From contig JANWXG010000018.1 in the NCBI GenBank assembly GCA_025057335.1, forward strand, positions 242 to 20,109: 19,868 nt of DNA, read 5' to 3'. The notes under the pieces are model-generated. The model was not told the origin of the DNA and searched no databases. It was given only the letters and a program-made list of their open reading frames with translations. The translations under genes and the position numbers were made by a program. Source of the stretch: a bacterium. Lineage in GTDB: Bacteria > Armatimonadota > HRBIN16. Below are positions 16,359 to 19,868 of this stretch, piece after piece; position 1 is the first letter of the stretch, and every line of letters begins with the position of its first letter.

Positions 16359-16419
16359 GAGCCCTCTTCACGACGACCATTCCCAAGGGGGCAATCTCCA
16401 TCGTGAGATCCACGCCCTC
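16354..16419 (-). pseudogene. 3' remnant of a lost protein gene (21 codons plus stop)
   Basis: The minus-strand frame ends DLTMEIAPLGMVVVKRAL and TAA (16356-16354). An I-x-P-L-x-V-V-V-K ending is typical of the last beta strand of the C-terminal domain in glycoside hydrolases such as alpha-amylase relatives. A TGA closes the frame just upstream (16420-16422) and a repeat hairpin (16432-16454) follows, so nothing longer survives. It lies between the GTPase and the GH5-like gene. Chance resemblance is possible. Confidence 0.35.
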
Positions 16420-16431
16420 TCATGCTCTATC

Positions 16432-16454
16432 CCCCTCTCTTGCTAGGAGAGGGG
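16432..16454. repeat. 8-bp inverted repeat of the CCCCTCTC...GAGAGGGG class
   Basis: CCCCTCTC (16432-16439) and GAGAGGGG (16447-16454) around a 7-nt loop, followed on the plus strand by TTGAGGGTAAGGGTAAGG. This composition is a familiar intergenic palindrome in many bacteria. It is 38 nt downstream of the GTPase stop; no U-run on the minus strand. Confidence 0.65.
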
Positions 16455-16492
16455 TTGAGGGTAAGGGTAAGGTGACAAATAGGCTCGGCAGG

Positions 16493-17635
16493 TTACACCG
16501 GATTACACATTCGGAAAGCGGGGCAGGGCACGGACGGCTTCACGGTGTGCAAGCGCAGGATTTCGACGTCTACATGCAACGCCTTTGCAACGTCGTAGAT
16601 AGCTTGCGCGCAAAGACCGCCTAGCGTCGGCGGGTCGATGCCCAGGCGTGCATTCAGCACCAGCATCGCCTGCTGCACATCGCCTAGCTCCTCGCCGCCG
16701 AAGAGGGGTTCGCCATCAGCTCCTAGCAGATTCGCCCCCATCGCGCGCCCATGACAGTGGATTGCCAGTTTGATGTGCAACACCTCGCTTCCCCGTGCGA
16801 CCGCTGCCTCGCGCAGCCGACGCAACAGCATGGCTGCATACTCGCGCGGGCTGAAGGACGGCTCACCCACCAGCTGCACCGAGGCGTTCAGCCAGCCCAA
16901 CCTGACACCACCTATCTCGTACGCGCTGTAGTCCACCTTCTCCAGCACATGGGAGCCTGCGGGCGCATCCTGCATCACCAGGTTCATCCACTCCTCGATG
17001 CCGTCGCCGCGCTTCGCCGAGATGGCAAGCACCGTCTTGCCCGGATGATGCTGGCGCAAGGCGTCTAGCAGCCTCTGTGTCTCCTCAGTGGAAAGCGTGT
17101 CTATCTTGTTTAGCACCAGGATGTCCGCTTCCTTCAGCTGCTGGTGGAAGATGGGGGCGAAACTGCGCGCGAACTCGCTGGGGGTCTCCTCCAGCAGCAT
17201 CTCATACAGGCGCATCGGGTCGATAAGCACCGAGAAGGGAGAGAAGCGGAACAGGTTCCCGTAGAACTGCCGGAGCGGATTAATGACCGTCGCCACCGTA
17301 TCAGCGCAGCTGGCAACGGGCTCGGCAATCAGCACGTCGGGCTCCTGCATTAACACGCGCTCGGTGGCGTCCAACAGGTCGTGAAATTCGCAGCCGAAGC
17401 AGCCCCCTGCGACCTCCGCGACGGGCAAGCCGAACTGTCGTACCAGTGCAGCATCTACCATCTCTTCCGCGTGGTCATTGGTCACCAAGCCGACGTTCAA
17501 ACCGTCCTGCAGCAGACGGCGCGCCAACGCCCCCATCGCAGTGGTCTTGCCCGCGCCGAGGAAACCGCCCACAAAAATCAGCCTCACTGGCTTGGCAGCA
17601 GTCAATGGCTTGACGGGATATGCTTGCTCGAACAT
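16493..17635 (-). CDS. COG0523-like P-loop GTPase (CobW/HypB/UreG family), possible metallochaperone
   Basis: A 380-residue protein. The ATG at 17635 is chosen because AAGGGGG lies 8 nt upstream; the open frame extends much further but that part overlaps mqnC. Motifs: Walker A GGFLGAGKTT (23-32), VTNDHAEEMVDAALVR (51-66), VAGGCFGCEFHDLL (75-88), LIAEPVASCADTV (102-114), NKID (176-179, guanine specificity) and ISAKRGDG (205-212). Usual COG0523 proteins carry a CxCC metal site in the loop after switch I; here it is Cys79-Phe-Gly-Cys82. The C-terminal half (about 240-380) is not the standard CobW_C domain by eye and has an HCH motif (293-295) and two late cysteines (371, 377). It follows mqnC by 86 bp on the same strand, probably co-transcribed. 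Metal and client unknown. Confidence 0.82.
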   Translation of the reverse strand: MFEQAYPVKPLTAAKPVRLIFVGGFLGAGKTTAMGALARRLLQDGLNVGLVTNDHAEEMVDAALVRQFGLPVAEVAGGCFGCEFHDLLDATERVLMQEPDVLIAEPVASCADTVATVINPLRQFYGNLFRFSPFSVLIDPMRLYEMLLEETPSEFARSFAPIFHQQLKEADILVLNKIDTLSTEETQRLLDALRQHHPGKTVLAISAKRGDGIEEWMNLVMQDAPAGSHVLEKVDYSAYEIGGVRLGWLNASVQLVGEPSFSPREYAAMLLRRLREAAVARGSEVLHIKLAIHCHGRAMGANLLGADGEPLFGGEELGDVQQAMLVLNARLGIDPPTLGGLCAQAIYDVAKALHVDVEILRLHTVKPSVPCPAFRMCNPV

Positions 17636-17721
17636 GATGTTAGCCCCCTTTCCGTCCATACTTTCGCCTTGCGGGGACGCTACTCCTGCCCTGCCGACGG
17701 GCGGGATTTCGCCCTGGCACG

Positions 17722-18816
17722 TTAGTCCAGCAGCTCGTAGCGGGTATTGCGCCGTCGAGGTTCGTAGCCAGCGTCGCGAATCAGCCGCTCCATCTCGGCG
17801 GCGGTTGGGATAAACTTGCTGCCTGCAGCGGAGACCACGTTCTCCTCGATCATCGTGGAACCCAGGTCGTTGATTCCGTATCCCAACGCAATCTGCGTAA
17901 TCTTGGGTCCCTGCGTGAGGATGGACGCCTGCAGGTTGGGCACGTTGTGCAGCATCAGGCGCGCCACCGCGACGGTGCGCAAGTAGTCGTAGCCCGACGC
18001 CTTCGGGATGTGGGGCATCTCCGTCTCCTCGGGCTGGAAGTTCCACGCGATGAAGGCGCGAAAACCTCCCGTCTCCGCCTGCAGCTCCCGTATGCGTAGC
18101 AGATGCTCCACGCGGTCCTCAATTGTCTCCACATGTCCGAACATCATCGTGGCGGTGCTGTAGATGCCCAGCCCATGCGCCACGCGCATACACTCCAGCC
18201 ACTCGTCCACCGTGTGCTTGTAAGGGGCGATTTCGCGGCGCACACGGTCTACCAGAATCTCGCCACCGCCCCCAGGGATAGACTGTAAGCCCGCCTGCTG
18301 CAGTCGACGCAACGTCTGCTCGAGGCTCAGGCGGGAGATGTGGGCAATGTAGATAATCTCCGTCGGCGACAGCCCGTGAATGATGACCTGCGGAAACCGC
18401 TCGCGGATGGCGGAGAAGAGGTTCTCGTAGTAGTCGATCTTCAAACGCGGGTTCAGCCCGCCCTGAATCAGCACCTCCACCCCACCTTTGTCCACCAGCT
18501 CTTGAATCTTGGAGAAAATCTCTCCCATGGAGAGTGTGTAGCCCTCCTCATGACCGGGCACGCGGTAGAAGGCGCAGAACTTGCATCGCACCCAACAGAC
18601 GTTCGTGTAGTTGATGATTCGCCCGACGACGTAGGTGACGATGCGGTTGGGGTGGATGCGCTGTCGCACGAAGTTCGCCAGCGCCGCCAGCTCGGGCAGG
18701 CGCGGGTGCTGGAATAGCCAAACCCCTTCCTCAAAGGTGAGGGGTTCTCCCTCGTATACCTTGTCGGCGATGCGGTCTATCGTGATGGTTTCGCGATCGA
18801 TCAAGAGTCGGCTCAT
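17722..18816 (-). CDS. mqnC: Cyclic dehypoxanthinyl futalosine synthase MqnC (radical SAM)
   Basis: A 364-residue radical SAM enzyme, usual length for MqnC. The ATG at 18816 has AGGAGA 5 nt upstream. The [4Fe-4S] motif is Cys74-x3-Cys78-x2-Cys81 (CWVRCKFCAFYR). Further family marks are EVLIQGGLNPRL (114-125), IHGLSPTEI, SIPGGGGEIL (179-188), MMFGHVET (224-231) and IAWNFQPEETEM. MqnC cyclises dehypoxanthine futalosine in the futalosine route to menaquinone, acting in the cytoplasm. MqnE is the closest alternative, but the start YEGEPLTFEEGVWLF and the GGGGE motif fit MqnC. Other mqn genes are not in the window. The downstream GTPase may belong to the same transcript. Confidence 0.93.
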   Translation of the reverse strand: MSRLLIDRETITIDRIADKVYEGEPLTFEEGVWLFQHPRLPELAALANFVRQRIHPNRIVTYVVGRIINYTNVCWVRCKFCAFYRVPGHEEGYTLSMGEIFSKIQELVDKGGVEVLIQGGLNPRLKIDYYENLFSAIRERFPQVIIHGLSPTEIIYIAHISRLSLEQTLRRLQQAGLQSIPGGGGEILVDRVRREIAPYKHTVDEWLECMRVAHGLGIYSTATMMFGHVETIEDRVEHLLRIRELQAETGGFRAFIAWNFQPEETEMPHIPKASGYDYLRTVAVARLMLHNVPNLQASILTQGPKITQIALGYGINDLGSTMIEENVVSAAGSKFIPTAAEMERLIRDAGYEPRRRNTRYELLD

Positions 18817-18959
18817 CAGTGTCTCCTGCTAACTGGATGGTGATAGCAGCCCGGGCGGAGCTTCTGCGCGTTCCCCTGAAGGGGATTCGCTACCGCTCCG
18901 CAAGGCAGTGGGCGCACTTGGTGTGCCACCCCTGTGAATGACGCCTTTGCCCCATTATA
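18817..18959 (-). promoter_or_regulatory. Promoter -10 and structured leader of mqnC
   Basis: A perfect TATAAT (minus, 18959-18954) is 137 nt before the mqnC start; the -35 is poor. The leader between holds: AAGGC/GCCUU enclosing GGUG-GCA-CACC and AGUG-CGCC-CACU; then GCGGAGC (18901-18895) pairing with GCUCCGC (18861-18855) around a hairpin UCCCC-UUCA-GGGGA (18885-18872). GGUAGC (18894-18889) can pair with GCUAUC (18847-18842), making a pseudoknot with the previous stem, or CUGCUA (18849-18844) can pair with UAGCAG (18831-18826), which overlaps the ribosome binding site AGGAGA (18827-18822). Switching between the last two is a plausible translational control. Confidence 0.45.
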
Positions 18960-19034
18960 CCCGATACGGTCACCGCGCCGTGTCGCGTCGTGATGTTCCT
19001 ACTGAGCAAGGCGTCATATTGTCGCGCTCCCCAG

Positions 19035-19185
19035 CTGCTCTGAACGCAGCGAAAGGGCTGGGATGCTTCGCCCTCGGCTTAGCATGACAAGGGGCACGGC
19101 TCGGCGGGAGCCTCGCCCTCCAGACTGGTTGTCATTCTGAGCGTAGCGAAGAGGCTTCGGGAGACCACCCCCGTTCAACATGATA
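19035..19185. repeat. Palindromic repeat: two units joined by the GGCTC spacer
   Basis: A degenerate unit ends GGCTTAGCATGACA (about 19035-19088). The spacer GGCACGGCTCGGCGGGAGCC with CTCGCCCTCCAG follows (19089-19123). A second unit begins TGTCATTCTGAGCGTAGCGA at 19130 and ends with GTTCAACATGATA. Same order as at 700-820. Confidence 0.75.
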
Positions 19186-19228
19186 AGCGTGGAAGGCTTC
19201 GCATAGAGCTCGGTGTGACGGGAGCAGT

Positions 19229-19254
19229 TTGTAGTGGCGCACGGCAGTGCGCCT
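19229..19254 (+). repeat. TAGTG-hairpin repeat, GCGCAC subtype
   Basis: TTTGTAGTGGCGCAC, loop GGCA, GTGCGCC. The stem GGCGCAC/GTGCGCC is 7 bp and perfect. Confidence 0.75.
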
Positions 19255-19265
19255 GCGTTAGTAGA

Positions 19266-19292
19266 GGGAAGCACTGACGTGCTTCACTACCA
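19266..19292 (-). repeat. TAGTG-hairpin repeat, AAGCAC subtype
   Basis: Minus strand GGTAGTGAAGCAC, loop GTCA, GTGCTTCCC. It lies between two plus-oriented copies, 12 nt from each, so three hairpins stand in a row. Confidence 0.75.
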
Positions 19293-19303
19293 ACCTTTGC
19301 GGG

Positions 19304-19330
19304 CTTGTAGTGTGCACTTCAGTGCGCTTT
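19304..19330 (+). repeat. TAGTG-hairpin repeat, GTGCAC subtype
   Basis: CTTGTAGTGTGCAC, loop TTCA, GTGCGC. The core GCAC/GTGC pairs, the next position is T-G, so the stem is a little degenerate. Confidence 0.65.
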
Positions 19331-19370
19331 TGTCGCCTGTCGCAAGGCTTAGCAGGCGCCTCGCCCTCCG

Positions 19371-19442
19371 ATTGTCATTCTGAGCGGAGCGAAGAATCTC
19401 TGTTTGCCCCGTCCAGAGATGCTTCGCTGACGCTCAGCAGGA
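19371..19442. repeat. Complete palindromic repeat unit
   Basis: The clearest copy in the window: TGTCATTCTGAGCGGAGCGA (19371-19390) with AGAATCTC, a 15-25 nt loop, then GAGATGCTTCGCTGACGCTC and AGCAGGACA. Outer arms TGTCATTCTGAGCG / CGCTCAGCAGGACA and inner arms AGCGAAGAATCTC / GAGATGCTTCGCT are both inverted. Confidence 0.8.
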
Positions 19443-19690
19443 CAGGCGAGCAACGCAGCGGAAGCCCTGCCCTCCAGGTGGTTTTCCTATGGGGGGAGCC
19501 TTCAGTGAGCCGATGAGAAACCGCTAGGTGGAGTACGGCTCAATCATCGTGGCGAGCATCCATACCACAAAATCCGCCCGCGCGGTGGAAAAGCCTGCAC
19601 AGGCAGGTTGCTCCCATGCATAACCCACTATTTCCACACTAGCTTATCAGAGAAGCCATCGCGAATTCGTCGCAGGCGCTCACCCTGAAG

Positions 19691-19781
19691 GCACGCGCTC
19701 TGTCGCATGCACACACCGATTGCCCTTGGAGGGACGCGCTCCGTCGCGTCCATCAGGGTCACGACGGAGCGTGACCCTCCA
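19691..19781. repeat. Three consecutive hairpins sharing one loop motif
   Basis: Hairpin 1 (19691-19710): GCACGCG-CTCTGT-CGCATGC. Hairpin 2 (19732-19751): GGACGCG-CTCCGT-CGCGTCC. Hairpin 3 (19756-19777): GGGTCACG-ACGGAG-CGTGACCC. The loops of 2 and 3 are exact reverse complements, and the flanks TGGAGGG (19727-19733) and CCCTCCA (19775-19781) are inverted as well, so 2 and 3 form one larger palindrome. Confidence 0.7.
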
Positions 19782-19850
19782 GAGGGTTCACAGCTGGCAA
19801 AGCGTTGGTTCTTTGTCACGTAGCAATTTTGGGATAGCGCAATCCCTTCC

Positions 19851-19868
19851 CCCCGACTGAAGTCGGGG
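19851..19868. repeat. Perfect 8-bp inverted repeat at the window edge
   Basis: CCCCGACT-GA-AGTCGGGG. A very common type of intergenic palindrome; it may continue past the edge. It could end transcription entering from the right, but no U-run is visible inside the window. Confidence 0.7.

Larger units (their letters stand above)
18960..19868. other. Repeat-dense non-coding region to the window's right edge
   Basis: About 900 bp without a supported gene. Frames at 19014-19274 and 19310-19516 coincide with the repeat arms and have no ribosome binding site. A 40-codon stretch (19524-19646, minus) ends in ARADFVVWMLATMIEPYST and a stop, loosely like the end of an SLH-type domain, but it lacks a start and overlaps a palindrome (GCCTGCACAGGC), so it is not called as a gene. 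Confidence 0.65.

Noticed and set aside
17636..18046. N-terminal extension of the GTPase frame to 18046
   Set aside because: It overlaps mqnC out of frame and is low-complexity; AAGGGGG before the ATG at 17635 and a P-loop starting at residue 23 mark the real start.
18817..18960. Cobalamin riboswitch before mqnC, suggested by GCAGGAGACACTG
   Set aside because: That string is the ribosome binding site region; the rest of the cobalamin core is missing.
19310..19516. 68-codon plus-strand frame in the repeat region
   Set aside because: Its sequence is the translated repeat arm; similar peptides arise wherever the repeat occurs.
19524..19646. 40-codon minus-strand stretch ending ARADFVVWMLATMIEPYST
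   Set aside because: No start codon signal, bounded by a stop upstream, and overlapping a palindrome; the resemblance to an SLH end is too weak.

Overview
The window is GC-rich bacterial chromosome (I estimate about 60% GC by eye) with ten protein genes, one of them cut by the left edge, one short 3' gene remnant, and about 3.5 kb of non-coding DNA packed with small palindromic repeats. The best guess at the host is a member of Armatimonadota (Fimbriimonadales-like). The grounds are a futalosine-type menaquinone gene (mqnC), secreted proteins ending in a dockerin-like EF-hand pair preceded by a small beta module, and abundant intergenic hairpin repeats. The placement is inference; there is no rRNA or ribosomal protein gene to anchor it. 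No tRNA, rRNA, CRISPR array, integrase or transposase was seen.

Layout. (1) 1-5165, minus strand: a truncated secreted protein of unknown function, a 400-bp repeat-bearing gap, and a 1423-residue secreted subtilisin-family (S8) protease with a large N-terminal extension, paired beta domains, two Ig-like domains and a C-terminal dockerin-like pair. Its roughly 125-nt leader looks structured. (2) 5428-7800, minus: an MrfA/DUF1998-type DNA-repair helicase with its own sigma70-like promoter. (3) 7860-8388: non-coding, filled with two repeat families. (4) 8430-11997, plus: a tight three-gene set, secreted BamB/PQQ-type beta-propeller, then dprA, then an HPr-kinase-fold ATPase, with gaps of 21 and 13 bp. 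(5) 12195-16235, minus: GH5-like secreted glycosidase, KimA/KUP-type potassium importer, and a ribose/xylose-type ABC permease starting 2 nt after the importer's stop and lacking any ATPase or binding protein nearby. (6) 16236-16492: gap holding a 21-codon 3' gene remnant bounded by two repeats. (7) 16493-18816, minus: mqnC followed by a COG0523-like (CobW/HypB/UreG) GTPase with an altered cysteine motif; mqnC has a 5' leader with several competing helices around its ribosome binding site. (8) 18960-19868: about 900 bp without genes, the densest repeat region.

How the parts fit. mqnC and the GTPase probably form one transcript (respiratory quinone synthesis plus a possible metallochaperone). 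The protease, the glycosidase, the propeller and the truncated protein are exported. DprA and the MrfA-like helicase both act on DNA (uptake or recombination, and repair). No classic defence or mobile system is present. The most unusual material is the non-coding DNA: hairpin families in which stem sequences differ between copies while pairing is kept, and two candidate structured mRNA leaders. All repeat and fold statements are by-eye readings; no folding or database search was run.
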